From: Faecalicatena contorta
Lineage (GTDB): Bacteria; Bacillota; Clostridia; Lachnospirales; Lachnospiraceae
Reading direction: 5' to 3'
Assembly (NCBI RefSeq): GCF_003149105.1
Contig: NZ_QGDS01000015.1
Coordinates: forward strand, 36,444-100,443
DNA length: 64,000 nucleotides
The notes below the pieces were generated by a model, which was not told the origin of the DNA, did not search any database, and worked only from the letters and a program-made list of their open reading frames with translations. This document shows, one piece after another, positions 18,189 through 27,080 of this stretch. Position 1 is the first letter of the stretch. Every line of letters begins with the position of its first letter. The translations under genes were made by a program, and so were the position numbers.

Positions 18189-19208
18189 ATGGAAATGAAA
18201 AAGGTTAGAATTGGTTTGATTGGAGCAGGAAGAATCGGTAAATTGCACGGGGAAAACCTCGCTCACTCGGTAGCACAGGCAGATTTGGCCGCAGTAGCAG
18301 ATCCAATGATGAATGATGAGATGAGAAGCTGGGCGGAATCTATGGGTATTAAAAAATGTTATGATGATCCGGAATCAATTTTAAATGATCCGGAGATTGA
18401 TGCCATTTTTATCTGTTCGGCAACAAACACACACGCTGACTTAATTAAACGTGGAGCGTTAGAAGGAAAGCACATCTTTTGCGAAAAGCCAATCGATACA
18501 GATTTGAAAAAGATTGAAGAAACGCTTGAAGTAGTGAAAAAAGCAGGAGTTAAACTGCAGGTCGGATTTGTCCGCAGATTTGATCATAACCATAAGAAAG
18601 TACACGATACTGTAGCCGAAGGCAGGCTGGGAAAAGTACATGTGGTAAAAGTGACCTCCAGAGATCCCGATCATCAGTCCATGGAATATATTAAGGTTTC
18701 CGGCGGTATCTATATGGATATGACTATTCATGACTTTGATATGGTACGTTATCTGGCCGGAAGTGAAGTGACTGAAGTTATGGCATATGGTGCTGAGCTC
18801 AGTGGTGCTGGTTATGCAGATTTTGATGATGTCGATACTACCATTGTGATGATGAAGTTTGAAAATGGAGCTTTGGGCGTGATTGATAACAGCAGAGCTG
18901 CTCATTATGGATATGATCAAAGGACTGAAGTGCACTGCGACAAGGGATGCGTTCAGGTGGCTAATGACAGGAATGATATGTCCATGATTTCGACGGCTGA
19001 TGGTGTTGAAATATCAAAACCCACCTGGTTTTTCCTGGAACGCTATAATAATGCATTCATTTCAGAGGCAGAAGAGTTTACCAAAGCTGTTTTAAATGAT
19101 ACTCCAACATTGGTTAATGGCAACGATGGACTAGCGCCTGTGAAGATTGCTATGGCTGCGGCTAAGTCACTGAAAGAAGGTTGTCCGGTAAAGGTGGGTG
19201 ATCTGTAA
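18189..19208 (+). CDS. iolG: Gfo/Idh/MocA family inositol 2-dehydrogenase (second of two)
   Basis: 339 residues with the Rossmann motif GLIGAGRIGKLHGENLA, catalytic FCEKPID and DMTIHDFDMVRYL. It looks closer to classical myo-inositol 2-dehydrogenase than its neighbour. The start ATG 18189 follows GGGAGAAGAGG; the ATG at 18195 is equally possible. The downstream transporter starts one base past its stop, so the genes are tightly coupled. Confidence 0.87.
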   Translation: MEMKKVRIGLIGAGRIGKLHGENLAHSVAQADLAAVADPMMNDEMRSWAESMGIKKCYDDPESILNDPEIDAIFICSATNTHADLIKRGALEGKHIFCEKPIDTDLKKIEETLEVVKKAGVKLQVGFVRRFDHNHKKVHDTVAEGRLGKVHVVKVTSRDPDHQSMEYIKVSGGIYMDMTIHDFDMVRYLAGSEVTEVMAYGAELSGAGYADFDDVDTTIVMMKFENGALGVIDNSRAAHYGYDQRTEVHCDKGCVQVANDRNDMSMISTADGVEISKPTWFFLERYNNAFISEAEEFTKAVLNDTPTLVNGNDGLAPVKIAMAAAKSLKEGCPVKVGDL

Positions 19209-19209
19209 A

Positions 19210-20607
19210 ATGAGCCAGGTAAAAGAAAATACAACCGATAGTGTTGTTGTCAAACCATTATCTGTGGGGACCAGGGTTTCTTATGGATTTGGTGATACGG
19301 CATGTAATATCGTGTTTGGAATGATTTCGACACTTTTGACTTTATTTTATACTGATTATGCCGGTATTTCAGTTGCAATTGTTGGTTTGGTTATGCTGAT
19401 TTCGCGTATCTTTGACGGAGTTTCAGATGTTATCATGGGCTTCATCGTAAACCGGACCAACTCAAAATGGGGAAAAGCCAGACCATGGATATTGTGGATG
19501 AGTATTCCTTACTGTATTTCTGCGGTGGCGTTATTTCTGGTTCCTCAAACGAACGAAACATTACAATTTTGGTATATTTTCATTACATATAACCTGTGTA
19601 CCACAGTATTCTATACTGCAATCAACGTACCATACGGAACATTATCAACAATGATGACTCGTTCCTCTCACCAGCGTGATTTGCTTTCTATCTTTAGAAT
19701 GTCAATGGCACCGATTGGCCGTATTATAGCCGTAACGTTTACGATGCCTGTGGTTAAACTGTTTGGTGATGATCAGGCAGCCTGGGTGAAAGCAATGTCG
19801 ATGTGGGTAATACTGGCATTCATTATGCTGGTAACCTGTTTTTTGAAGTGTAAAGAGACGGTTCATATAGAGTTAGCTGCAAAAACTAAAGTTCCATTTA
19901 GCAAGAACATCAAGGCATTACTGACCAACCAGTACTTTTGGTCCACTTTGATTTTGTGGACGGTTACGTGTGTACATGGAACAATCGTAGGAACAACCCT
20001 GCCCTATTATTGTAAATACATTTTCAGAAACGACACATGGATGTATAGTGTCTTATATTTTGCAGAAGCCGGAACCTTGATTTTAGGAGCAATGCTGTGT
20101 CCGTTTTTGCTGAAGAAAATGGGCAAGAGGAATCTTTCGTTGATTGGTGCTGTTATTGCGGTAGCATCACATATGCTGCTTTTATTGAATCCTTACAGTT
20201 TCAGCTGGGCCCTTGGGACCAGTATTATCAGAGCATTAGGTGAAGCACCGTTGACGGCGGTTGTCTTCGGGATGATGGGAGATGTTATTGAATTCGGTCA
20301 GTGGAAGAGCCGTGTCAGACAAGAAGCATTGGTTTTCGGCGGAGGATCTCTGGGCTTTAAGATTGGGACTGGTATTACCAGTGTAGTTATTACATCGATG
20401 CTGAATACCGCCGGTTACCTCAGCTCTACCGGCGGTAATGTAACCCAGCCTGGAAGTGCAGTGGATATGATAAGGAATATCTATGTATGGGGACCAACCC
20501 TGATTTGGGCAGTTGCAATAATAGTCCTGATCGTTTATAAATTGGATAAGAAGTATCCAAAGATTATGGAAGAACTTGGTGAAAGAGAAGCAAGAGGTGA
20601 ATTGTAG
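19210..20607 (+). CDS. GPH-type sugar:cation symporter, probable inositol uptake
   Basis: About 465 residues with 12 membrane segments and the glycoside-pentoside-hexuronide signature GVSDVIMGFIVNRTNSKWGK ahead of ARPWILW, and FGMMGDVIEFGQWK in the second half. GPH symporters import sugars with Na+ or H+. Placement inside the iolE-iolG-iolG-iolI operon makes inositol the probable substrate. The frame extends back to GTG 19198 within iolG; ATG 19210, right after the iolG stop and preceded by AAGGTGG, is preferred. Confidence 0.87.
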   Translation: MSQVKENTTDSVVVKPLSVGTRVSYGFGDTACNIVFGMISTLLTLFYTDYAGISVAIVGLVMLISRIFDGVSDVIMGFIVNRTNSKWGKARPWILWMSIPYCISAVALFLVPQTNETLQFWYIFITYNLCTTVFYTAINVPYGTLSTMMTRSSHQRDLLSIFRMSMAPIGRIIAVTFTMPVVKLFGDDQAAWVKAMSMWVILAFIMLVTCFLKCKETVHIELAAKTKVPFSKNIKALLTNQYFWSTLILWTVTCVHGTIVGTTLPYYCKYIFRNDTWMYSVLYFAEAGTLILGAMLCPFLLKKMGKRNLSLIGAVIAVASHMLLLLNPYSFSWALGTSIIRALGEAPLTAVVFGMMGDVIEFGQWKSRVRQEALVFGGGSLGFKIGTGITSVVITSMLNTAGYLSSTGGNVTQPGSAVDMIRNIYVWGPTLIWAVAIIVLIVYKLDKKYPKIMEELGEREARGEL

Positions 20608-20620
20608 AGAGGAGCAGGGA

Positions 20621-21451
20621 ATGCTGAAGCTTGGATATAATGAAGCAACATGTAAGGAAAACTCAAATGTAAGAAGAGATCTGGAATTGTGCGAAAAGCA
20701 TGGTTATGACTATATCGAACTGCGTCTTGATATGTTGAAGGAGTATTTAAAATATAATACACTGGATGACTTAAAGGACTTTTTCGCCAAAAATAAGATC
20801 AAACCATTTGCCTTTAACTCGATTGAAAATATTAATTTCTGTTCACCAAAAGAATGGGAAGAACTAATCAATTTATTTACCTTTGGATGCAAGATTGCCA
20901 GGGAAATTGAAAATCCATATATAATTGTAGTTCCAACGATGACGGATGAAATCTGCACAAAAGATGAAAAAGAAGTGTTTGAGGACTCTGTTGAAGTGCT
21001 GAATAAGCTGGCCGATATTGCAGAGGTCTACGGAGTTAAGCTATCGTTCGAACCAATCGGAGATCGCCGATGGTGCTGTAATAGTCTGAGACAAGCTTTG
21101 GAAATTGTGGAGGCAGTTGATCGTGATAGCGTTGGTCTAACCGTCGATTGTATTAACTTCTATATGCATGATAAGGCGGCGGACATTGAATTTATCAAGA
21201 GAATTCCAAAAGAGAAATTATTTGTTTTTCATATCAATGACTGTGAAGATCTTCCGTTGGGAATTTTGGATCACTGCCACCGCTTAATGCCTGGTTTGGG
21301 AGCAATACCGGTAGCGGAGATTGCTAATGCAGTGAAAGCAGTTGGTTATGACGGTCCTGCTTGTCTGGAGCTGTTTAGACCGGAATATTGGAATATGGAT
21401 GCAGAAGAGGTAATTAAAATGGGAGTGGAGACTACTAATAAATTTCTATAG
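20621..21451 (+). CDS. iolI: 2-keto-myo-inositol isomerase
   Basis: This 276-residue TIM barrel matches Bacillus IolI closely in pattern: LGYNEATCKENS, LELCEKHGYDYIELR, DIAEVYGVKLSFEPIG, FHINDCEDLPLG and ELFRPEYWNMDAEE. IolI interconverts 2-keto-myo-inositol and 1-keto-D-chiro-inositol, extending inositol use to other stereoisomers. The start at 20621 follows GAGAGGAGCAGGG; the longer frame from 20576 overlaps the transporter. It is the last gene of the operon; a terminator follows at 21472. Confidence 0.92.
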   Translation: MLKLGYNEATCKENSNVRRDLELCEKHGYDYIELRLDMLKEYLKYNTLDDLKDFFAKNKIKPFAFNSIENINFCSPKEWEELINLFTFGCKIAREIENPYIIVVPTMTDEICTKDEKEVFEDSVEVLNKLADIAEVYGVKLSFEPIGDRRWCCNSLRQALEIVEAVDRDSVGLTVDCINFYMHDKAADIEFIKRIPKEKLFVFHINDCEDLPLGILDHCHRLMPGLGAIPVAEIANAVKAVGYDGPACLELFRPEYWNMDAEEVIKMGVETTNKFL

Positions 21452-21471
21452 CTTACACATTGAAACAACAA

Positions 21472-21509
21472 GCAAAAGGGTATGTTGCAAAAGCAATATG
21501 CCCTTTTGC
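21472..21509 (+). terminator. terminator of the iolE-iolI operon
   Basis: GCAAAAGGG and CCCTTTTGC form the stem, with a nested pair (TTGC/GCAA) inside. It lies 20 bases after the iolI stop. Confidence 0.7.
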
Positions 21510-21754
21510 GTCAGTATGTATTTACTGCAAGAGAAAATATCCAGTGTTTCCAGCGGAGTATTGGAATGTCACCGGTAAATTATCTTAATAATTGCAGGAT
21601 ACGCATGGAGGCAAAAATGCTGCTGCAGACGGCTAATCTAATTATGGATATTGGAGAGAACTGTGGTTTTAGCTCCAACAGCTATTTGGGGAAAGTTTTT
21701 CGTGAGACCTTAGGCTGTACGCCAAAAGAATATCGAAAGAAATTAGAGAAATAA
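21482..21754 (+). pseudogene. C-terminal remnant of an AraC family regulator
   Basis: About 90 residues. From about FQRSIGMSPVNYLNN onward the sequence is the second half of an AraC DNA-binding domain (IMDIGENCGFSSNSYLGKVF, TPKEYRKKL). The ligand domain and first helix-turn-helix are absent. The apparent ATG lies inside the iolI terminator hairpin, with no ribosome site. It is most likely a decayed second regulator of the inositol operon, not an expressed gene. Confidence 0.75.
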
Positions 21755-21865
21755 TTTAATAGGTTCTCATTAGTTGTAATAGATATTGCCTGGGGAACGT
21801 GGTATAGTAATAAGAGTAGAAAAATCAGTTGTATGTTAGTAAATACAGAGTATACTAGTCTACGG

Positions 21866-21912
21866 CTTGCAGAACTTGTAATTTAGAAATCTGCAAGTTG
21901 TTTTGATTTTGA
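21866..21912 (+). terminator. hairpin with T-rich tail upstream of MFS gene
   Basis: CTTGCAGA and TCTGCAAG pair around a 16-base loop and lead into TTGTTTTGATTTT. It lies about 70 bases before the next gene, so it could be a terminator or leader attenuator. Confidence 0.5.
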
Positions 21913-21981
21913 CGCACTGAGTTTATAAGAATAGAAGGAGAGAGGATCCTATATTAAGATGGGAGATCGAGAAAAATTATT

Positions 21982-23172
21982 ATGTATTCACTTTTACTTG
22001 TCATTATTTACATAGCATTTATTAGTCTGGGGCTGCCGGACTCACTTATTGGCTCTGCATGGCCTGTAATGCAGACAGAACTAGGCGTTCCTGTTTCTTA
22101 TGCAGGGATAATTACAATGATCATAGCGTGTGGTACGATTATTTCAAGTCTGCTATCCGACAGGCTCACGAGGAAGCTTGGAGCGGGGCCTGTAACAACA
22201 ATCAGTGTTTTACTGACTGCAGCGGCTCTTTTTGGGTTCTCCATATCCCACTCCTTTGCGCTTTTATGTTTATGGGCAATACCGTATGGACTTGGAGCGG
22301 GAGCCGTTGATGCTGCGCTGAACAATTATGTGGCGCTGTATTATGCATCCCGCCATATGAGCTGGCTCCATTGCTTCTGGGGAGTAGGTGCGGCCGTCAG
22401 TCCTTATATTATGGGCTACTGCCTGACCGGTGGTTATGGCTGGAATAAAGGATATCAAGTGGTTGGTATCTTGCAGATTATATTGACGGTAATTCTCTTT
22501 ATCAGTCGGCCTCTTTGGAAGAGGAGAAATACAGAAGAGGCAGAGGGGGGGATTCCGGCGGAGCCTTTGATTCTATCACAGGCCTTGAAAATCAGGGGTG
22601 TTCCCCTGGTTTTGATTACATTTTTTTCATACTGTGCGTTAGAGCAGACAACAGCGCTTTGGGCAAGCAGTTATCTGGTACAGTATAGGGGCGGAGATAC
22701 CAGTATTGCTGCCCGTTTTGCTTCTTTGTTTTTCTTTGGAATTACATTCGGACGTTTTTTGTGTGGGTTTATTGCGGATAAAGTTGGGGATAAGTTGTTA
22801 ATCCGCTTTGGTATTATCACATCAATAGCAGGTGCAGTTTTTGTTACACTGCCTGTGAAATCTGATATACTGACATTGAGCGGCCTGATTATTATAGGAC
22901 TTGGATGTGCGCCTGTATATCCCGCAATTATTCATTCTACGCCATTTAATTTTGGAAGAGAAAACTCCCAGGCAATCATTGGAATTCAAATGGCAAGTGC
23001 CTATATGGGTACAATTTTTATGCCGCCACTATTTGGAGTGATTGCTTCCCATATCACTATAGGGCTATATCCACTGTATTTGTTAGGTTTAGCAGTTATT
23101 ATGCTGCTTATGTCGGAGCGGCTCAACAAGGTTGTAACCACACCTGTAAAGATGGAAACGGAAAGGAGATAG
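21982..23172 (+). CDS. MFS transporter, fucose-permease-like
   Basis: 396 residues with about 12 membrane segments and no long soluble domain. Motifs LISRP-like LSDRLTRKLG between segments 2 and 3, and GLGAGAVDAALNNYVALYY, fit the sugar/unknown-substrate MFS group that includes FucP-like permeases. The stop is 3 bases before the start of a small Cys-rich protein, so the two are probably an operon. Substrate cannot be told from the sequence. Confidence 0.8.
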   Translation: MYSLLLVIIYIAFISLGLPDSLIGSAWPVMQTELGVPVSYAGIITMIIACGTIISSLLSDRLTRKLGAGPVTTISVLLTAAALFGFSISHSFALLCLWAIPYGLGAGAVDAALNNYVALYYASRHMSWLHCFWGVGAAVSPYIMGYCLTGGYGWNKGYQVVGILQIILTVILFISRPLWKRRNTEEAEGGIPAEPLILSQALKIRGVPLVLITFFSYCALEQTTALWASSYLVQYRGGDTSIAARFASLFFFGITFGRFLCGFIADKVGDKLLIRFGIITSIAGAVFVTLPVKSDILTLSGLIIIGLGCAPVYPAIIHSTPFNFGRENSQAIIGIQMASAYMGTIFMPPLFGVIASHITIGLYPLYLLGLAVIMLLMSERLNKVVTTPVKMETERR

Positions 23173-23175
23173 ATT

Positions 23176-23502
23176 ATGATTATTGATGGCAATTCAAAAG
23201 AAAAGGAAGCAATGGCAGCATTTCATAGAGGAGACAGAGCAGAGGGGCTCCGCCTGCAGGAGGAGTTTGCATCAGCCTTCCGTGAGGAATTTAAAGAAAA
23301 GGATCATTGCTCTTGTAAAAAGGCCTGTCGCTATCACGGGAATTGTAAGGAATGTGTAGCGATACATAGAGCGCATCAGGAGCATGTACCAAATTGTATG
23401 CGCCCAGTTATCAATAAGAAAATAAAGCTGTTATCGGAACTTACGGAGCATACAATAGCGTATGAGATTGAACCGCCTGAGGAGATATTGAGAAAAGAGT
23501 GA
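23176..23502 (+). CDS. small Cys-rich protein, DUF6485-like
   Basis: 108 residues. The N-terminal half is charged and helical; the centre holds a cysteine/histidine cluster (CSCKKACRYHGNCKECVAIH, then CMRP after a His-rich stretch). It looks like a metal-binding or zinc-ribbon-like fold; the pattern resembles DUF6485 proteins, whose function is unknown to me. The ribosome site GGAAAGGAGA overlaps the end of the MFS gene. A diverged copy of its last 34 codons lies at 49461-49565. Confidence 0.65.
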   Translation: MIIDGNSKEKEAMAAFHRGDRAEGLRLQEEFASAFREEFKEKDHCSCKKACRYHGNCKECVAIHRAHQEHVPNCMRPVINKKIKLLSELTEHTIAYEIEPPEEILRKE

Positions 23503-23565
23503 AGGCATTTTTACTCTAATATTAAATTTCATTTTACAGCAATATTCTAGCAAAATCAGCAAGCA

Positions 23566-23595
23566 GAGGGCAAAGCTCAAAATGGCTTTGCCCTC
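23566..23595. terminator. inverted repeat between convergent genes
   Basis: Perfect 11-base arms GAGGGCAAAGC and GCTTTGCCCTC with an 8-base loop. It lies between the convergent Cys-rich gene and cotJC. It lacks a T-run on either strand, so it is a probable but weaker terminator. Confidence 0.55.
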
Positions 23596-23664
23596 AGTAA
23601 ATAATGGTATATCTTACATTGTTTTTATGGTTTACAGAAACTTTGAAACTTTATTTTACAAATA

Positions 23665-24282
23665 CTATAACTTACCGTGGAACATATCTTTATCAAATTC
23701 TGGGTTAAAATAATAAAAGTTTTTACTGTCCAGCTTATCTTTTGTTTTTTCCAAAGCTTCTCCAAATCTTTGGAAATGAACAATTTCCCTGGTCCTTAAA
23801 AACTTTAATGGTTCTCTGACTTCAGGATCTGGAATCATACGAAGCAGGTTATCATATACTGTTCTTGCTTTTTGTTCTGCTGCGAGGTCTTCTGTCAAAT
23901 CGGTGATGGCATCTCCTTTAGACTGAAATTCTATTGCAGTGAATGGCAATCCTGCTGCCGCTTGCGGCCAAAGTGCTGTGGTATGATCGATATAATACGC
24001 ATCAAACCCCTCTGTCTTAGCCTGTTCAACCGTTAAATTTTTTGTCAGCTGGTATACCATTGCACATATGATTTCCATATGCGCCAGCTCCTCAGTACCA
24101 ATATCTGTTAACAGCCCTCCTACATCTTTAAGCGGCATACTATAACGCTGCGACAAATAACGCATAGAAGCTGATAATTCTCCGTCTGGCCCGCCATACT
24201 GGCTCATAATAAGCTTTGCAGTTTTTGGACATGTTTTCGTAATTTTTACCGGATACTGAAGTCTCTTTTCATATACCCACAT
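23665..24282 (-). CDS. cotJC: spore coat protein CotJC, manganese-catalase-like
   Basis: 205 residues of the ferritin-like manganese catalase fold (SQYGGPDGELSASMRYLSQR, DIGTEELAHMEIICAMVYQ, DLAAEQKARTVYDNLLRMI, REIVHFQRFGEAL), carrying the Glu/His ligands in four helices. CotJC is a spore inner-coat protein. It follows the cotJAB fusion with a TAAATG junction and its own GGAAGGAG site inside the upstream gene. It supports a spore-forming host. Expression is expected to be mother-cell specific (known for the family). Confidence 0.9.
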   Translation of the reverse strand: MWVYEKRLQYPVKITKTCPKTAKLIMSQYGGPDGELSASMRYLSQRYSMPLKDVGGLLTDIGTEELAHMEIICAMVYQLTKNLTVEQAKTEGFDAYYIDHTTALWPQAAAGLPFTAIEFQSKGDAITDLTEDLAAEQKARTVYDNLLRMIPDPEVREPLKFLRTREIVHFQRFGEALEKTKDKLDSKNFYYFNPEFDKDMFHGKL

Positions 24283-24741
24283 TTATATGCACGCTCCTTC
24301 CCATGGCATTGGGCCATCCTGCAAACAAAAGCTTATTTCACCACTCTCACAATACGGAACACATAATTTAGTTAAAGGATAAAACTTCTGTGCAAACTGC
24401 TTTCTGAGTTCTGCACACTCTTGTGCTTTTTTATGATAAAGTGTAAGCGCTTCAGTGTCTTTTTCATGTGTGTCCAAATAAAGCGTCAGATCATCCAGAA
24501 AAAAACTTACCTGATTGATTTGGGTTATCAATTGTTCCCTATCGCTTTGCTCCTTTGAAATTCCTAAACTTTCCATACCACTTGCAATAGGATTAGTGGT
24601 CTCCATTACAGATTCAGCCGCGTAAAATGGCATATTCAAATCTTGAAATATTGTACCCACGTTAAGGGCTTCTTCTTGTGTATATAATCCACCCCACTGT
24701 TGTATAGGCACATTTGCAATTGCCAAGTGATTTTCAGACAT
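24283..24741 (-). CDS. CotJA-CotJB fusion spore coat protein
   Basis: 152 residues. Residues about 10-45 (VPIQQWGGLYTQEEALNVGTIF, DLNMPFY) match CotJA; residues about 68-152 (REQLITQINQVSFFLDDLTLYLDTHEKD and the DGPMPWEGAC end) match CotJB. In Bacillus and most clostridia these are separate genes in a cotJA-cotJB-cotJC operon, so this is a natural in-frame fusion linked by a Ser/Glu-rich segment. There is no stop between the halves. It is followed at once by cotJC. Confidence 0.85.
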   Translation of the reverse strand: MSENHLAIANVPIQQWGGLYTQEEALNVGTIFQDLNMPFYAAESVMETTNPIASGMESLGISKEQSDREQLITQINQVSFFLDDLTLYLDTHEKDTEALTLYHKKAQECAELRKQFAQKFYPLTKLCVPYCESGEISFCLQDGPMPWEGACI

Positions 24742-25201
24742 ATAAAAATCTCCTTTCTTGTAAATACTATCTTTAGTAACAAATTTTTTTCGAAAAAAAT
24801 TACAATATTAGTATCCCTCAAAAAACAGTTTTTACATTGGGAAACTTGTATCAGGTTTACAGTAATTACTATATTTTTGTAGTCCATTGACCAGAAATAT
24901 AGCTCTCTCTCAAATAAAAGGGGGAAATTACATTATCTACATATTTTTAATTAAAATTGTAACTGCGCTTGTAAAGACAGGAATTTACAGATATAAGTAC
25001 ATAGAAGTCGTCTATAAATCTCTTCTCTTATTAAAACTTTCGATTGGACCGGGAAAGACATGCATCTTATAATAATTATATGGAAAAATATGGAGCAGGG
25101 GATAATGTGCTCCAATTTTTCATTTTGAGGCAAAAGAAGAAGCAAATATCGCAATTTGGGAGTCTTCAAACTGTCTGAATTGTGAGGAATGGAGAGAGTG
25201 T
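24742..25201. other. divergent intergenic region upstream of cotJ and yedE genes
   Basis: 460 AT-rich bases. The minus side holds the cotJ ribosome site (AAAGGAGA at about 24750). The plus side holds a hairpin at 25091-25114 followed by a T-rich tail. No coding sequence in it is supportable. Confidence 0.4.
25091..25125 (+). terminator. hairpin with T-tail upstream of yedE
   Basis: TGGAGCA and TGCTCCA pair around a 10-base loop and are followed by ATTTTTCATTTT. No gene ends just before it on the plus strand, so it may be a leader attenuator for the selenium-linked operon. Confidence 0.5.
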
Positions 25202-26302
25202 ATGAATTTATCGGATTCAAAGAAAAAATTAGCACTGGCAGGTGTGCTGTGCGGACTGGTTGCTGTATGTCTGGCTGTTTTTGGAAATCCTGCAAACATG
25301 GCATTTTGTATTGCCTGCTTCGTTCGTGATACCGCAGGTGCGTTAGGATTGCATCAGGCAGAGGTTGTACAGTATGCAAGGCCGGAGATTATTGGTTTGG
25401 TGTTAGGTGCATTTATTATTTCCGTGGCAACGAAGGAATACCGTTCTATGGCGGGGTCTGCTCCAATGATACGGTTTGTGCTTGGCATCATTCTTGTTAT
25501 CGGAAGTTTGATATTTTTAGGCTGTCCGCTGCGTATGATAATCCGGATGTCAGCAGGGGACTTGAATGCATGGGTAGCATTAATTGGATTCATTCTTGGG
25601 GTGGGGACAGGAGTCATTGCTTTAAAGAAAGGGTTCAGTCTTGGGCGTGCCTATGTGATTCATAAGCTGAATGGCGGAGTATTCCCTGCATTAATGCTGG
25701 GTATTTTGCTGCTCGCATTATTTACTTCCCTGCTGAAAGCAAGCGAAAGCGGACCTGGAAGTATGCATGCTCCGTTAATCCTTTCATTGATTGGGGGATT
25801 GATTTTTGGAGCGGCTGCTCAAAAGTCCAGAATGTGTTTTGCAGGCAGCATCCGTGATGTAATACTGATGAAAAACTTTGACCTGCTGACTGTGATTGGA
25901 AGTTTATTTGTTGTAATGTTAATCTTCAATCTTGTAAGCGGCAGGTTTGTGCTTGGATTCAATACTCCTGGTATTATTGCCCATTCGGATCACTTGTGGA
26001 ATATTCTTGGGATGTATGCAGTTGGATTTGCAGCAGTATTGGCCGGCGGATGCCCTCTGCGTCAGTTAATTCTGGCAGGACAGGGATCATCTGATTCGGC
26101 AGTAACAGTGCTGGGAATGTTTGCAGGCGCAGCAATCAGCCATAATTTTGGACTTGCCTCCAGTGGAACATCATTAAATCCTGAAACTGGGGAACTTGTT
26201 GCAGGTGCTGTAACAAGCTATGGTAAGATTGCATTAATTATCTGTATTGCTGTATGTTTTATTATTGCATTTACGAATAAGAGGGAAGGTGCAAAATCAT
26301 GA
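25202..26302 (+). CDS. yedE: YedE family putative selenium transporter
   Basis: 366 residues with roughly 9-10 membrane segments and two copies of the YeeE/YedE signature GCPLR (FLGCPLRMIIRMSAGDLNAWV and AGGCPLRQLILAGQG), whose cysteines line the path in related thiosulfate transporters. The subgroup next to TusA-like and DUF3343 genes is annotated as a selenium transporter. It overlaps yedF by four bases (ATGA). The selenocysteine-dependent formate dehydrogenase in the same window gives this a plausible use. Confidence 0.85.
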   Translation: MNLSDSKKKLALAGVLCGLVAVCLAVFGNPANMAFCIACFVRDTAGALGLHQAEVVQYARPEIIGLVLGAFIISVATKEYRSMAGSAPMIRFVLGIILVIGSLIFLGCPLRMIIRMSAGDLNAWVALIGFILGVGTGVIALKKGFSLGRAYVIHKLNGGVFPALMLGILLLALFTSLLKASESGPGSMHAPLILSLIGGLIFGAAAQKSRMCFAGSIRDVILMKNFDLLTVIGSLFVVMLIFNLVSGRFVLGFNTPGIIAHSDHLWNILGMYAVGFAAVLAGGCPLRQLILAGQGSSDSAVTVLGMFAGAAISHNFGLASSGTSLNPETGELVAGAVTSYGKIALIICIAVCFIIAFTNKREGAKS

Positions 26303-26502
26303 GAGAAGTAGATGCCAGAGGGCTTTCCTGCCCCGAACCTATGATGCTTACTGCAGAGGTATTGAAAAATACGACAGAACCTGTTAAAATTCTTGTAACT
26401 GAACCACACCAGAAGACAAATGTGGAAAAATATGCAAAGGATCACGGCAGGACGGTGGTTTCCAAGGAGACAAAAGATGGATTTGAGATTACTATTTCCT
26501 GA
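26299..26502 (+). CDS. yedF: TusA/YedF-like sulfurtransferase (selenium-linked)
   Basis: 67 residues, a single SirA/TusA domain with the CPxP motif (RGLSCPEPMML) near the N-terminus. TusA proteins carry persulfide, and possibly perselenide, on this cysteine. It is translationally coupled to yedE. The C-terminal DsrE-like extension found in many clostridial YedF proteins is absent, so this is a minimal form. Confidence 0.85.
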   Translation: MREVDARGLSCPEPMMLTAEVLKNTTEPVKILVTEPHQKTNVEKYAKDHGRTVVSKETKDGFEITIS

Positions 26503-26561
26503 TTATAAGGAAATAAGATTCTTATAAAAAGCACCGGTTAAATATCCTGCGGACTGGATAG

Positions 26562-26798
26562 ATGAGAAAAAAGGAATTAAAATTAGTTGTTACATTTCAT
26601 ACAACGGCAGATGCTATGGCAATGGAAAAGGCCTGTAAGGCACAGCAGGTGCCGGGGCGGTTAATTCCGGTACCCCGGGCTATCTCTGCAGGATGCGGAC
26701 TTTCCTGGTGTTCAGATATAGGGGAACGGGAAAAGCTGGTAAGAATTATGCAGGAAATAGAGGTAGAGCGGGAAGCCGTCCATGAATGTATGGTGTAA
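26562..26798 (+). CDS. DUF3343 small protein
   Basis: 78 residues with the DUF3343 pattern: an N-terminal strand-helix (VVTFHTTADAMAMEKACK), GRLIPVPRAISAGCGLSW and a final Cys. In clostridia it neighbours yedE/yedF and selenocysteine genes and is thought to act in selenium or cysteine-persulfide handling (context inference). Cys56-like in SAGCGLSW is a candidate reactive residue. It follows yedF by 59 bases with no terminator between. Confidence 0.75.
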   Translation: MRKKELKLVVTFHTTADAMAMEKACKAQQVPGRLIPVPRAISAGCGLSWCSDIGEREKLVRIMQEIEVEREAVHECMV

Positions 26799-26864
26799 CG
26801 TTTTGCTGTAATGACACATCTTTAGGTAAGACAGAAAAGTAGTATAGTTTGAAAGAAAACACAA

Positions 26865-26907
26865 AGCCAGCTGATTTTCAAGACACGGAAATCAGCCGGC
26901 TGTTTTT
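26865..26907 (+). terminator. terminator after the selenium-linked trio
   Basis: AGCCAGCTGATTTT pairs with AAATCAGCCGGCT (one G-U) and is followed by GTTTTTATG. Confidence 0.8.
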
Positions 26908-27080
26908 ATGTATATAATAACGCAAAAAGAGTCGATGAATATGTATATCAGAGCATTCGTCCGGCATATTAGAAAATCATAAAAATACACACCTTTTTTG
27001 AAAAAAATACAATTGTTGCGTCTAACATATAGCTGTAGAATAGTAATAAGAGTTTAAGGCTCAAAGGAGGAGGCTGTATA

